Shown here: one piece after another, positions 7,945 through 17,240 of the stretch
Layout of the letters: the number at the start of each line of letters is the position of its first letter
Numbering within the stretch: the stretch's first letter is position 1
Assembly (NCBI GenBank): GCA_963772955.1
Contig: CAVYZF010000009.1
Coordinates: 806,001 to 870,000, forward strand
Source of the DNA: Gp6-AA40 sp963772955
Lineage (GTDB): Bacteria; Acidobacteriota; Vicinamibacteria; Vicinamibacterales; UBA2999
Length of the DNA: 64,000 nucleotides
Reading direction: 5' to 3'
Position numbers and translations under genes: made by a program
Notes under the pieces: model-generated
Told to the model about the DNA's origin: nothing
Databases searched by the model: none
The model's input: only the letters and a program-made list of their open reading frames with translations

Positions 7945-9357
7945 TTAGGACTTTCCTGCCGCCATCGCCGAAAGGAACTCGCCGTTGGTCTTCGTCTTCC
8001 CCATCTTCGACAGCAGAAGCTCCATGGCTTCGCTGGGCGATAGGGGAGTCAGCACCTTGCGGAGGACCCACACGCGATTGAGCTCCTCTTTCTGGAGCAG
8101 CAGTTCCTCTTTTCGAGTTCCGCTCTTCGTGATGTCGATCGATGGGAACACGCGACGGTCGGTGAGCTTGCGATCGAGGTGAATCTCGGAGTTACCCGTG
8201 CCCTTGAACTCTTCGAAGATGACTTCGTCCATGCGCGAGCCGGTGTCGACGAGCGCAGTGGCGACGATGGTCAGCGAGCCGCCTTCCTCGATGTTGCGGG
8301 CTGCCCCGAAGAACCGCTTCGGACGCTGGAGCGCGTTACTGTCCACGCCGCCCGAGAGGACCTTGCCCGACGCCGGCACGATCGTGTTGTAGGCGCGCGC
8401 GAGACGGGTGATCGAGTCGAGCAGGATCACGACGTCCTTCTTGTGCTCGACGAGCCGCTTGGCTTTCTCGATGACCATCTCGGCCACCTGCACGTGGCGC
8501 TGCGCCGGTTCGTCGAACGTCGACGAGATGACTTCGCCGCGTACCGAGCGTTGCATGTCGGTGACTTCTTCCGGCCGCTCGTCGATGAGCAGCACGATCA
8601 GATACACCTCGGGGTGATTCTTCGTGATGCTGTTCGCGATGCTCTGGAGCAGCATCGTCTTACCGGTGCGTGGCGGCGCGACGATCAGGCCGCGCTGTCC
8701 CTTGCCGAGCGGCGTCAGGAGATCCATCACGCGCCCCGAGAGATTCTCGGAGTCGGTCTCGAGCGCGATCTTCTGCGCCGGATAGAGCGGCGTGAGGTTC
8801 TCGAAGAAGATCTTTTCCTTGGTCTTCTCCGGCGGTTCGAAGTTGATCGCCTCGACCTTGATCAGGGCGAAGTAGCGCTCGCCGTCCTTGGGGGGCCGGA
8901 TGACGCCGGATACCGTGTCACCGGTATGTAAATCGAACTTGCGAATCTGCGAGGGCGAGACGTAGATGTCGTCGGGACCTGGCAGGTAGTTGTAGTCGGG
9001 CGCGCGCAGGAAGCCGAACCCGTCGGGCAATGTCTCGAGCACACCTTCCGAGAAGACATTGCCGCTCTTCTCGGCGCGCACGCGGAGGATTTCGAAGATC
9101 AACTCCTGCTTGCGCATGCCGGTCGCGCCCGCGATGTCGAGCTCCTTGGCGATCTTGGTGAGCGCAGAGATGCTCATCTCCTTCATCGCCGAGAGCGAGA
9201 TCGTCTGAGCGGGAGCGGCTTGAGCGGGAGGGGCGGCAGCGGGAACTGCGGCAGCAGGGGCTGCGGCTGCCTTGTCCTTCTCTTTCTCTTTTTCTGGTGG
9301 GGGGGCGGTGGCGGTGCCTACGCCGCCGTTCTTGGTAGGCTTGCGATCATCTTCCAC
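7945..9357 (-). CDS. rho: Transcription termination factor Rho
   Basis: The 470-residue hexameric RNA helicase ends transcription at Rho-dependent sites. Seen in order are a Pro/Ala-rich and KEKEKEKDK-like linker (residues 20-50), the Rho N-terminal helical domain (MSISALTKIAKELDI), the cold-shock RNA-binding domain (GFGFLRAPDYNYLPGPDDIYVS), Walker A APPRTGKT, Walker B VVILLDSITRLARAYN, and the Q/R-loop region. The longest open frame reaches 9522, but that part is an antisense-free overlap with engB and has no Rho similarity. GTG 9357 (VEDDRKPTKNG) is chosen, still overlapping the engB 3' end by 40 bases. Confidence 0.95.
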   Translation of the reverse strand: MEDDRKPTKNGGVGTATAPPPEKEKEKDKAAAAPAAAVPAAAPPAQAAPAQTISLSAMKEMSISALTKIAKELDIAGATGMRKQELIFEILRVRAEKSGNVFSEGVLETLPDGFGFLRAPDYNYLPGPDDIYVSPSQIRKFDLHTGDTVSGVIRPPKDGERYFALIKVEAINFEPPEKTKEKIFFENLTPLYPAQKIALETDSENLSGRVMDLLTPLGKGQRGLIVAPPRTGKTMLLQSIANSITKNHPEVYLIVLLIDERPEEVTDMQRSVRGEVISSTFDEPAQRHVQVAEMVIEKAKRLVEHKKDVVILLDSITRLARAYNTIVPASGKVLSGGVDSNALQRPKRFFGAARNIEEGGSLTIVATALVDTGSRMDEVIFEEFKGTGNSEIHLDRKLTDRRVFPSIDITKSGTRKEELLLQKEELNRVWVLRKVLTPLSPSEAMELLLSKMGKTKTNGEFLSAMAAGKS

Positions 9358-9908
9358 AGTTCGTCCAGTCCTTCGCCTGTGTGCGCTGAGACCAGCGCCA
9401 CCGGCATCTGATATACGGTTTCCATTTCCCGAGCGTGACGTACGCGTTCTGCATTCGTCAGCTTGTCCGCTTTTGTTCCCACGACAGCGCGGGCACTCGA
9501 CCGAGTCGCCAACCACTCCCACGCGTTCAGATCTGACGAGAGGCCCGGATGCCGCGAATCCACAAGCAGCACTACGGCCCGTCGTCCCGGACGATCGAAG
9601 AAGGCGTCTGTGATCTGACTGAACTCCACCGACCCTTCACCGGGGCGAGCGTGTCGTGCGTATCCATATCCCGGCAGATCCACCAGGTAACAGGTCTGCA
9701 TCGATCCGCGTCGCACGCGATAGATGTTGGCCAGTCTCGTCTTGCCCGGAGTGGCGCTGGTTCTCGCCAACGGCTGGCGAACGAGCGCGTTGATCAGGCT
9801 CGACTTACCTACGTTCGATCGCCCGACCATAGCCACTTCCGGCAGCCGGTCACGCGGGAAATCACCAGCACCGACGGCGCTCGTCACGAACTCCGCGACT
9901 ATCTGCAC
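9318..9908 (-). CDS. engB: Ribosome biogenesis GTPase EngB (YihA/YsxC)
   Basis: The 196-residue TRAFAC GTPase has G1 GRSNVGKSSLINAL, G2 TPGKT, G3 VDLPGYGYA, G4 TKAD and a G5-like VSAHTGEG. EngB acts in late 50S subunit assembly. The start is a GTG at 9908. The 3' end runs into the rho 5' end, so the two genes are likely co-transcribed and translationally coupled. Placement next to lon and clpX is a common arrangement. Confidence 0.95.
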   Translation of the reverse strand: MQIVAEFVTSAVGAGDFPRDRLPEVAMVGRSNVGKSSLINALVRQPLARTSATPGKTRLANIYRVRRGSMQTCYLVDLPGYGYARHARPGEGSVEFSQITDAFFDRPGRRAVVLLVDSRHPGLSSDLNAWEWLATRSSARAVVGTKADKLTNAERVRHAREMETVYQMPVALVSAHTGEGLDELWKMIASLPRTAA

Positions 9909-9913
9909 GATCG

Positions 9914-10030
9914 ATGGCTCACGGCTCCTGGCGTTCGGCTCTCGTGTCCCAGCGGTCGGGACTCAGTCCAAGACAGACATCGAACGATGCATGGAATGGT
10001 CCAAAGCCCGGAGTCGGGAACCAGAGTCGT
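9914..10030. repeat. Degenerate heptamer array between lon and engB
   Basis: Units such as ATGGCTC, ACGGCTC, CTGGCGT and TCGGCTC follow each other at 9914-9941. At 10003-10030 a weaker series on the complementary theme occurs (GGAGTCG, GGAACCA, GAGTCGT). The array fills most of the 126-bp lon-engB spacer. A partial copy of the same words (TGGGCTC, AGGGCTC) is seen upstream of clpX near 13750. Confidence 0.45.
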
Positions 10031-10034
10031 TCGC

Positions 10035-12422
10035 TCAGTGCGGACGCGTGTCTCCTGCGGGCTCTGTCACATCGGTGACGACGGGAGCGGCGGGAATGCG
10101 CGACGGCAGCGGCCCGGCCAGCGCAATCTTCAGCACCTCGTCCATCGTCGACACCATGTGCACGTCGAGCGAGTCCATGACGTTCTTGGGGATGTCGGCT
10201 AGATCCTTCTCGTTGTCGCGCGGCAGGATGATGTTGGTGACGCCCGCGCGATGGGCAGCGAGTACCTTTTCCTTGACGCCGCCGATGGGCAGCACCTTCC
10301 CGCGCAACGTGATCTCACCGGTCATGGCGACATCCCGTCGCGTGGCGATCTTGGTGAGCGCCGACACGAGCGTGGTGGCCATCGTGATGCCCGCGGACGG
10401 TCCATCTTTCGGGATGGCCCCCTCGGGCACGTGCACGTGGATGTCAATCTTCGAGTGGAAGTCATCCGGCAGGTTCAGGTCCGCGGCCCTCGAGCGGACG
10501 TAGCTGAGCGCAGCCTGCGCCGACTCCTGCATGACGTCACCGAGCTTACCGGTGAGCGTGAGCTTGCCCTTGCCCGCCATCAGCGTGGCTTCGCTGACGA
10601 GCAACTCGCCGCCCACTTCGGTCCAGGCGAGGCCCGTGGCGACACCGATCTCGTTCTGCTCTTCGGCCATGCTCGGGCGGAACCGCGGCACGCCGAGGTG
10701 CGCGGTGACCTTCTCGCCGTTGACGTCTTCCTTGTAAGTCTTGCCTTCGGACACGACCTTACGCGCCACCTTGCGGCAGATCGAGGAGATCTCGCGCTCG
10801 AGGTTCCGAACGCCGGCTTCGCGCGTGTAGCGCTGGATGATCGTCTGAATCGACTCGTCCTGGAAAATGATGTTCTCCGAGGTCAGGCCGGCGCCTTCGA
10901 CGGCCTTCACCACGAGGAACCGCTTGGCGATCTCGACCTTCTCCTGCTCGGTGTAACCGGCCAGTTGCAGCACTTCCATGCGGTCGCGAAGGGCCTGCGG
11001 GATGGTGTGAAGCACGTTGGCGGTGCAGATGAACATCACGTTCGACAGGTCGAATTCGACGTCGAGATAGTGATCGAGGAACGTGTTGTTCTGCTCCGGG
11101 TCGAGCACTTCGAGGAGGGCCGCCGACGGGTCGCCGCGGAAGTCCATCGACATCTTGTCGATTTCGTCGAGCAGGAACACCGGGTTCTGCGTGCCGGCCT
11201 TCTTCATCATCTGGATGATCTGGCCGGGGAAGGCGCCGATGTAGGTGCGGCGATGACCGCGGATCTCCGCTTCGTCGCGGACGCCGCCGAGCGAGAGGCG
11301 CACGAACTTGCGGTTCATCGCGCGAGCGATCGACTTGGCGAGCGAGGTCTTGCCGACTCCGGGAGGTCCGGAGAAGGTGAGGATCGTGGCCTTCGGCTTC
11401 TTGACGAGCGAACGCACCGCCAGGAACTCGAGGATGCGGTCCTTGATCTTCTCGAGCCCGTAGTGATCCTCGTTCAGGACCACCTCGGCGTGCTTGAGAT
11501 CGCGGTTCTCGCGTGTCTTCTTGTGCCAGGGAACAGCGATCAACCAATCGAGATAATTGCGTGAGACGGTGGCCTCGGCAGACATCGGCGGCATCGCTTC
11601 CAGGCGTTTCAGCTCCTGGACGGCCTTCTCCTCGACGTCCTTCGGCATCTTCGACTGCTCGATCTTCTTCTTGAGCTCGTCGACCTCGCTGCCCTTCTCG
11701 TCCTTGCGACCCAGTTCCTTCTGGATCGCCTTCATCTTCTCGTTGAGGTAGTACTCCTTCTGCGCCTTCTCCATCTGCTTCTTCACGCGAGACTGGATGC
11801 GGCGATCGACCTGGAGCTTGTCGACCTCGATTTCCAAGATTCCGGCGATGCGGTTGAGGCGCTCGACCGGCGAGATGATCTCGAGCAGGTTTTGCTTCTC
11901 GTCCACGCCGACGAGCAGATGCGCGGCGATCGTGTCGGCGAGCTTGCCGGGATCGTCAACGCGCACGGCGGCGATCATTGCGTCGTACTGCAGGTTGTTC
12001 GAGAGCTTCACGTACTGCTCGAACAGCGACACGACGCGACCCATGGTCGCCTCGATTTCTCCCGAGGTCTCCTTCTGCTTCGGAAGGACCTTCACGACGA
12101 CCCGATAGAAGCCCTTGTCTTCCTTCCACTCGACGGCGCGCGCACGGTCCACGCCCTCGACGAGAACCTTGATGTTGCCATCCGGCAACTTCAGGTTCTG
12201 CACCACATTGGCGACGCAGCCCATCGTGTAGATGTCGTCCGGGCGCGGATCGTCAATCGAGGCGTCGTGCTGGGCTGCGAGGAAAATGCGCTTGTCCTTC
12301 ATCAGCGCGTGATCGAGCGCGCGGGTGGAGGACGGCCGTCCGATCACGAACGGCATCATCATGTGAGGGAAAACGACAACGTCCCGCAGGGGAACGATGG
12401 GGAGTGTCTCGTAGACTTCCAT
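10035..12422 (-). CDS. lon: ATP-dependent protease Lon
   Basis: This 795-residue cytoplasmic protease is full length. The N-terminal substrate-binding domain starts LPIVPLRDVVVFPHMMMPF. The AAA+ module has Walker A GPPGVGKT and Walker B VFLLDEIDKM. The C-terminal peptidase domain has the catalytic serine in DGPSAGITMATTL and the catalytic lysine in GGVKEKVLAAHRAG. The ATG at 12422 is preceded by AAGGA at good spacing. It follows clpX in the tig-clpP-clpX-lon-engB order. A 73-bp spacer consisting almost wholly of a heptamer hairpin separates it from clpX. Confidence 0.97.
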   Translation of the reverse strand: MEVYETLPIVPLRDVVVFPHMMMPFVIGRPSSTRALDHALMKDKRIFLAAQHDASIDDPRPDDIYTMGCVANVVQNLKLPDGNIKVLVEGVDRARAVEWKEDKGFYRVVVKVLPKQKETSGEIEATMGRVVSLFEQYVKLSNNLQYDAMIAAVRVDDPGKLADTIAAHLLVGVDEKQNLLEIISPVERLNRIAGILEIEVDKLQVDRRIQSRVKKQMEKAQKEYYLNEKMKAIQKELGRKDEKGSEVDELKKKIEQSKMPKDVEEKAVQELKRLEAMPPMSAEATVSRNYLDWLIAVPWHKKTRENRDLKHAEVVLNEDHYGLEKIKDRILEFLAVRSLVKKPKATILTFSGPPGVGKTSLAKSIARAMNRKFVRLSLGGVRDEAEIRGHRRTYIGAFPGQIIQMMKKAGTQNPVFLLDEIDKMSMDFRGDPSAALLEVLDPEQNNTFLDHYLDVEFDLSNVMFICTANVLHTIPQALRDRMEVLQLAGYTEQEKVEIAKRFLVVKAVEGAGLTSENIIFQDESIQTIIQRYTREAGVRNLEREISSICRKVARKVVSEGKTYKEDVNGEKVTAHLGVPRFRPSMAEEQNEIGVATGLAWTEVGGELLVSEATLMAGKGKLTLTGKLGDVMQESAQAALSYVRSRAADLNLPDDFHSKIDIHVHVPEGAIPKDGPSAGITMATTLVSALTKIATRRDVAMTGEITLRGKVLPIGGVKEKVLAAHRAGVTNIILPRDNEKDLADIPKNVMDSLDVHMVSTMDEVLKIALAGPLPSRIPAAPVVTDVTEPAGDTRPH

Positions 12423-12434
12423 TAGATCCTTGTG

Positions 12435-12497
12435 GTCCAGTCTTCAGTCCTCGGTCTTCAGTCAGGATCGGGGACCGGAGACTGCAGACCGGAGACT
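12435..12497. repeat. Two-armed heptamer array between clpX and lon
   Basis: Four contiguous 7-base units run from 12435 to 12462; GTCCAGT, CTTCAGT and CCTCGGT occur, with CTTCAGT twice. After a short joint, units on the complementary theme (GGAGACT, GCAGACC) run from 12470 to 12497, ending on the clpX stop codon. The arms can pair into a long imperfect stem. The same word family recurs at 51191-51256. Confidence 0.7.
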
Positions 12498-13743
12498 ATC
12501 CTGCTTTTTCAATCAGAGTAATCGACTTGTCCTTCGCCTCCACGACTTCGCGTGTGACGACGACTTCGCGCAGCTTCTTCTGACCCGGCACCGAGTACAT
12601 CAGGTCGAGCATCAGGTCTTCGATGATCATCCGGAGGCCGCGCGCGCCAATCTTGCGCAACAACGCGGACTCGGCAATGGCCTCGAGGGCGTCTTCGGTG
12701 AACCGCAGCTTGACGTTCTCGTACTCGAACAGTTTCTGGTACTGACGCGTGATCGCGTTGCGCGGTTGCGTCAGGATCTGGATGAGCGCCGGCTTGTCCA
12801 GTTCGTGGAGGGTGCCGACGACCGGGAGACGGCCGACGAACTCGGGAATGAGGCCGTACTTGATCAGATCTTCCGGTTCCACAGCTTCGAGTGTCGCGCC
12901 GACCTCGCGCTTGGAGACGGACTTCACGTCCGCCTTGAAGCCCAGCGTTTTCTTGCCTACGCGACGGTCGATGACCTTGTCGAGACCGACGAACGCGCCG
13001 CCGCAGATGAAGAGGATGTTGGTCGTGTCGATTTGGAAGAACTCCTGGTGCGGGTGCTTGCGGCCGCCCTGCGGAGGCACGTTCGCGACGGTCCCTTCCA
13101 GTATCTTCAGCAGCGCCTGCTGGACGCCCTCACCCGAGACGTCGCGGGTGATCGACGGGTTTTCGTCCTTGCGGCAGATCTTGTCGACTTCGTCGATGTA
13201 AATGATGCCCTGCTGGCACTTCTCGATGTCGCCACCAGCGGCCTGCAGCAGCTTCAGGATGATGTTCTCGACGTCCTCACCGACGTAGCCCGCTTCGGTC
13301 AGGGTCGTCGCATCGACGATGGTGAAGGGGACCGACAGGAGCTTGGCGAGCGTCTGGGCGAGGAGCGTCTTGCCGGTGCCCGTCGGCCCGATGAGCATGA
13401 TGTTCGACTTCGTCAGCTCGACATCGTTGCGGCTGCGCGGCTGCTTCTGGATCTCGATGCGCTTGTAGTGGTTGTAGACCGCAACGGCCAGCTTCCGTTT
13501 CGTTCGCTCCTGCCCGATCACGTACTCGTCGAGGAACTTCTTGATCTCGGGCGGCGACGGGAGCGAGGAGCGGACGCCCCGGTTCTCGAACCGGTTGTCG
13601 TCGGCGATGATGTCGTTGCAGACCTCCACGCACTCGTCGCAGATGAACACAGTCGGTCCTGCGATCAGTTTGCGGACGTCGTTCTGATCCTTGTTACAGA
13701 ACGAGCAACGGAGAATCTCAGTCTCGCCGTTCTTCTTGACCAT
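12496..13743 (-). CDS. clpX: ATP-dependent Clp protease ATP-binding subunit ClpX
   Basis: The 415-residue unfoldase starts with the C4 zinc-binding domain (CSFCNKDQNDV and FICDECVEVC). It then has AAA+ Walker A GPTGTGKT, Walker B IIYIDEVDKI and sensor/arginine-finger regions. The loop KKTLGFKAD probably corresponds to the IGF-type ClpP-docking loop. It delivers substrates to ClpP, whose gene lies just upstream on the same strand. The ATG start at 13743 gives the standard length. Confidence 0.97.
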   Translation of the reverse strand: MVKKNGETEILRCSFCNKDQNDVRKLIAGPTVFICDECVEVCNDIIADDNRFENRGVRSSLPSPPEIKKFLDEYVIGQERTKRKLAVAVYNHYKRIEIQKQPRSRNDVELTKSNIMLIGPTGTGKTLLAQTLAKLLSVPFTIVDATTLTEAGYVGEDVENIILKLLQAAGGDIEKCQQGIIYIDEVDKICRKDENPSITRDVSGEGVQQALLKILEGTVANVPPQGGRKHPHQEFFQIDTTNILFICGGAFVGLDKVIDRRVGKKTLGFKADVKSVSKREVGATLEAVEPEDLIKYGLIPEFVGRLPVVGTLHELDKPALIQILTQPRNAITRQYQKLFEYENVKLRFTEDALEAIAESALLRKIGARGLRMIIEDLMLDLMYSVPGQKKLREVVVTREVVEAKDKSITLIEKAG

Positions 13744-13893
13744 GTGTATGTGGGCTCAGGGCTCTTGGCGTCTGACGATCGTCTCGGGTTGAAGTCAGGG
13801 TCTTGATGGTATTTCGGCCTCAATCCGGCTGGAGGCTAGAGGAGGCCCCCTGGACGACCAGAAACGGCGCCCAAAGCCGAGCCTAACTCGATG

Positions 13894-14490
13894 TTACACC
13901 CGTTTTCGGATGACGTCATCGATTATCCCGTATTCCTTCCCCTGGTCCGCCGACATGATGTAATCCCGCTCAGTATCGTCCTGGATCCGCTTGGCCGTCT
14001 GCCCGGTATGGAGCACCAGGATTTCGTTGAGCCGCTCCCTCATGCGCAGGATTTCACGCGCATGGATGTCGATGTCGGTCGCCTGTCCAGCCAGTCCCTG
14101 CATGAGCGGCTGATGGATGACAATTCTGGCATTTGGCAGCGAGTAGCGCTTGCCCTTTGCCCCGCCGCCGAGCAGCACAGCTGCCATCGACGCCGCCTGG
14201 CCGATGCAGATTGTCTGCACGTCCGGCTTGATGAACTGCATCGTGTCGTAAATGGCCAGCCCCGCTGTAATCGAGCCACCGGGGCTGTTGATGTACAGCT
14301 GGATGTCCTTATCGGGATCCTCCGCCTCCAGGAAGAGCATCTGGGCGATGGCGAGGTTCGCGATCTGGTCGTCGATCGGCGTCCCGATGAAGATGATGCT
14401 GTCTTTCAGCAGCCGCGAGAAGATGTCGTAGGCGCGTTCCCCGCGGTTGGTCTGTTCGACCACCATCGGTACTAGCTGTGCACGGCTCAT
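13894..14490 (-). CDS. clpP: ATP-dependent Clp protease proteolytic subunit ClpP
   Basis: The 198-residue serine peptidase has the family length. The oxyanion segment INSPGGSI is present, and the catalytic triad is visible as Ser in GQAASMAA, His in VIHQPL and Asp in DTERD. It assembles as a tetradecamer that degrades proteins unfolded by ClpX. It sits 150 bases upstream of clpX and 47 bases downstream of tig, all on the minus strand. Confidence 0.97.
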   Translation of the reverse strand: MSRAQLVPMVVEQTNRGERAYDIFSRLLKDSIIFIGTPIDDQIANLAIAQMLFLEAEDPDKDIQLYINSPGGSITAGLAIYDTMQFIKPDVQTICIGQAASMAAVLLGGGAKGKRYSLPNARIVIHQPLMQGLAGQATDIDIHAREILRMRERLNEILVLHTGQTAKRIQDDTERDYIMSADQGKEYGIIDDVIRKRV

Positions 14491-14537
14491 TTGTGATTTG
14501 TAATTAGCGTAGGCGATCGGTGAATGAAGGGCACTCG

Positions 14538-15800
14538 CTACGAAATCCTAGCACGCGACAGGGCCAAGTCAACCGCCTTCTCCCGTCGCAGCCCGGCCAC
14601 GAGGCGGCCAATTCCGCCCTCTTTTTCAAACTGGGCACGCAACGCCGCGGGAGTTCGCCCCGCCCTCGTGGCGAAACGCTCGATTTCCTGATCAATTTCC
14701 TGCTCGGTCACGACCAGGCCTTCGCGCCGCGCGACCTCATCCAGCACGAGCGCGCTCGCCACTGAGGCGCGCGCGGGTTCCCTCTGAGCCTCGCGGAACT
14801 GCGCCCAGTCGATGCCGGCCTGTCGCGGGTCGACGTTCTGCTGCATCAACTGTCGAGCGAACTCTTCGAGACGCCGATCGATCTCGCGCTCGGTGAGCGA
14901 CGCCGGCATGTCGAACGTGACGCGTTCGGAGAGCTGCTTCAGGATCTCGCCGCGCAGCTGGCGCGTGGAGTTCTCCTCGGCCTCGGCCTGCAGATCGGTG
15001 CGAATCTGCTCGCGCAGCGCCGCTATCGAGTCGAACGCCCCGACATCCTTCGCGAACTCGTCGTCCAGTTCTGGCAGCACGCGACGCCGAAGCTCCTTGA
15101 CGGTGACCGAGTACGTGACGTCGGTGTTGGCCATCTCGGCGACGGTGTAGTCCTCGGGGAAACGAATCGTGAACGTCTTCTCCTCGCCGGGCGAGAGCCC
15201 GATCAGATTCGCATCGAAACCGGGAGGATTGGCCTTCGAGCCGATCTCGATGCTCACGCCGTCGTGGCGATCGGGACCAGACGTGTCCTGTCGAACGAGA
15301 TCGACCACGACCGTGTCGCCGTCGGTCGACGGACGCCCCTCGACCGGTTCGGATTTCGCCGCGCGCTCGCGCAGCCGCTCCATCGTCTGCTCGACCGAAT
15401 CCTCGGTGACTGCAACGTTCGTGCGAGTGCCGGTCAGCGTCGACAGATCGCCGGGATCGAATGCAGGGACCGTTTCGATCGCCGCTGTGAAACGGAGCGG
15501 CTGTCCCTCCTGAAGCGCGACGTCGCGCACGTTTGGTGTGTCGACGGGCTCGATCCCCCGTTCCTGAAGTGCCTCTTCCATCGCCCGCGGAATGAGACCG
15601 TGCATCACCTCGTGCAGGATCTGGTCGCGGAACCGCTTCTTGATGATCGTCGCGGGAACCTTGCCGGGGCGGAACCCGGGGACTTTGGCCTTCTTGTACC
15701 CCTTGGCGACGCGATCGATTTCCGCATCGACCACGGAGCTGTCGATCTCGATGGTGACGGTCTTCTGGGTCTCGCTGACGTCGGTGAATTCGGTCTTCAT
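14538..15800 (-). CDS. tig: Trigger factor
   Basis: Starting at ATG 15800 gives 420 residues; the frame is open to 15908 but that extension is composition-biased and unlike the family. The N-terminal ribosome-binding domain holds GFRPGKVPATIIKKRF, close to the GFRxGKxP signature. A PPIase-like middle domain (GDTVVVDLV, then FTIRFPEDYTVAEMANTDVTYSVTV) and a helical chaperone arm follow. It binds near L23 at the exit tunnel and guards nascent chains. Its position upstream of clpP-clpX is conserved in many bacteria. The spacer to the tRNA gene (15801-15923) shows no clear signal. Confidence 0.93.
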   Translation of the reverse strand: MKTEFTDVSETQKTVTIEIDSSVVDAEIDRVAKGYKKAKVPGFRPGKVPATIIKKRFRDQILHEVMHGLIPRAMEEALQERGIEPVDTPNVRDVALQEGQPLRFTAAIETVPAFDPGDLSTLTGTRTNVAVTEDSVEQTMERLRERAAKSEPVEGRPSTDGDTVVVDLVRQDTSGPDRHDGVSIEIGSKANPPGFDANLIGLSPGEEKTFTIRFPEDYTVAEMANTDVTYSVTVKELRRRVLPELDDEFAKDVGAFDSIAALREQIRTDLQAEAEENSTRQLRGEILKQLSERVTFDMPASLTEREIDRRLEEFARQLMQQNVDPRQAGIDWAQFREAQREPARASVASALVLDEVARREGLVVTEQEIDQEIERFATRAGRTPAALRAQFEKEGGIGRLVAGLRREKAVDLALSRARIS

Positions 15801-15923
15801 TGGCTTTCGGGCTTCGGACTTAAGGGAGTCTCGAAAGCTCCCACCTCCGCGCGGTGCTTGCACTCCGAAGCTTCCGTGCATCGCGCTTCGGTGGGCGAGC
15901 GCCCCCAAGCGGGAGCGAAGGAG

Positions 15924-16005
15924 TGCGAAAGCCGGGATTTGAACCCGGACACCTTTCGGTACCAGATCCTAAGTCTGGCGCGTCTGCCAGTTCCGCCACT
16001 TTCGC
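15924..16005 (-). tRNA. tRNA-Leu (anticodon UAG)
   Basis: On the minus strand the sequence folds as a class II tRNA. The acceptor GCGAAAG pairs with CTTTCGC. The anticodon stem CCAGA/TCTGG encloses loop CTTAGGA (anticodon TAG, complement of 15969-15971). There is a long variable arm, and a T arm CCGGG/CCCGG with TTCAAAT. The discriminator base is A and no CCA is encoded, so CCA addition is post-transcriptional. It lies 14 bases downstream of the D12 methyltransferase gene on the same strand. Confidence 0.95.
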
Positions 16006-16019
16006 GTCTCTTCAGACTA

Positions 16020-17024
16020 TCACGCCAGCCTTCGCGACAAACGCCGTTTGGGCTTGAGAGATGCCTTTGCCATCCTCGGCCGAACCGTCTGCAGCACGTT
16101 CGAGATGATCAGTTCGTCAACCGGCCCGCGTGACGACGCGCGCGAGTTGATCGACCGTCTCGCCGGCACCGGGCTCACCTGCAGTTTCGCCTTTCTGGCT
16201 TCCGGTGTCGTGTAGGCGTTCAGGATCTCGGTCGCGCTCGAGTTCGAGACGATGACGTGAGCCCCGCGCGCGCACGCCGCTACTACCGCCTGCTGCAGGC
16301 GGCGTTGATCGAACGACGAGAAGCCGTCCGCGGTGTAGTTTGCGAAGCTCGACGTGGGACTCAGTGGCGCGTATGGCGGATCGCAGTACACGAAATCACC
16401 GGAGCCAGCTTCTGCCAGTGTGCGGTCGAACGATTGCAAGGCCAGCATGATGCTCGGGCTCGCGAGTGCCCCGGCGACGGCGCGCAGGTGCGCCTCGTCG
16501 CAGATCGTCGGATTCGTGTAGCGACCGACCGGGACGTTGAATCCGCCGCGGCGATTCAGCCGGAAAAGCCCGTTGAAGCCGGTGCGATTCAGGAAGATCA
16601 GCATCGCCGCCAGTTCGGGCGTGTACATGTCGGCGACGTCAGCCGGATCGTTGGCGCGCGCCTGGAGCGCCGCGCGCAGCGGATTGAAGCGCAGATCGCG
16701 CACGTCGTAGTAACACGCCGTGCCTCCCGCGCGGTACTGGGCCGCGAGCAACGTCAGCGATCGAATCACCGCATCGGGACGATCGCGCAGCGTGCGGTAG
16801 CAACCGATCAAATCGGGGTTGACGTCAGCGAGGATGATCGCCCGTCGCGCGAGGCGGCCGCTCTTCAACAGATCGAAGAACACCGCGGCGCTGCCCATAA
16901 ACGGCTCGATGTAGCGCGAAAACTTCTGAGGGTAGTAGTTCGCCAGGATTGGAAGAAGCTGGCGCTTGCCGCCCGCCCATTTCAGGAGCGGCCGAACGCT
17001 CGAGGTCGATGCACGCATCTGCAC
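16020..17024 (-). CDS. D12-class DNA N6-adenine methyltransferase (Dam-like)
   Basis: The 334-residue protein shows the D12 signature: KWAGGK at residues 15-20, EPFMGSA (SAM binding, 40-46), RTGFNGLFRLNRRGGFNVPVGRY, and the catalytic DPPY (residues 215-218). The family transfers methyl groups to adenine in short palindromes such as GATC; the recognition site here is unknown. GTG 17024 or ATG 17018 can start it. It is three bases downstream of a ribbon-helix-helix gene and has no restriction endonuclease beside it, so it looks like an orphan methyltransferase in an operon with SPFH and RHH proteins. Confidence 0.92.
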   Translation of the reverse strand: MQMRASTSSVRPLLKWAGGKRQLLPILANYYPQKFSRYIEPFMGSAAVFFDLLKSGRLARRAIILADVNPDLIGCYRTLRDRPDAVIRSLTLLAAQYRAGGTACYYDVRDLRFNPLRAALQARANDPADVADMYTPELAAMLIFLNRTGFNGLFRLNRRGGFNVPVGRYTNPTICDEAHLRAVAGALASPSIMLALQSFDRTLAEAGSGDFVYCDPPYAPLSPTSSFANYTADGFSSFDQRRLQQAVVAACARGAHVIVSNSSATEILNAYTTPEARKAKLQVSPVPARRSINSRASSRGPVDELIISNVLQTVRPRMAKASLKPKRRLSRRLA

Positions 17025-17027
17025 GAC

Positions 17028-17231
17028 TCAAGTATCGGTCGAAGGATCGGGTTCTGTAGAGGCCTCATTTGAGGGAGACACCCGCGAAGCTCGACCGGCA
17101 CGCCGCAACGACTCCCTCAGGAGATACTCGATCTGGGCGTTCAGGCTGCGCAGGTCGTCGTTGGCCCAGCGCTGAACGCCCTCGAGTACGGCGGCGTCGA
17201 TTCGAAGAAGAAAGGGTTTCCGCTCCGCCAC
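17028..17231 (-). CDS. Small ribbon-helix-helix (Arc-like) DNA-binding protein
   Basis: The 67-residue protein has a basic strand RKPFLLRID followed by two helices (AAVLEGVQRWANDDLRS and NAQIEYLLRESLRRAGR), the Arc/MetJ pattern. The tail is polar and probably disordered. Such proteins dimerise and bind palindromic operators. It lies nine bases after the SPFH gene and three before the methyltransferase, so all three share one transcript. The 30-bp palindrome in front of the SPFH gene is an obvious candidate target for autoregulation; that link is inference. The start is GTG 17231. Confidence 0.78.
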   Translation of the reverse strand: MAERKPFLLRIDAAVLEGVQRWANDDLRSLNAQIEYLLRESLRRAGRASRVSPSNEASTEPDPSTDT

Positions 17232-17240
17232 GGGGTCTCG

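Noticed and set aside
10251..13806. Long antisense open frames (437 and 458 codons) over lon and clpX
   Set aside because: Both lie wholly opposite well-identified genes and contain no recognisable domain.
15801..15908. Upstream extension of trigger factor to 15908
   Set aside because: The extra 36 residues are Arg/Gly/Ser-rich with no trigger factor similarity. ATG 15800 begins the standard domain.
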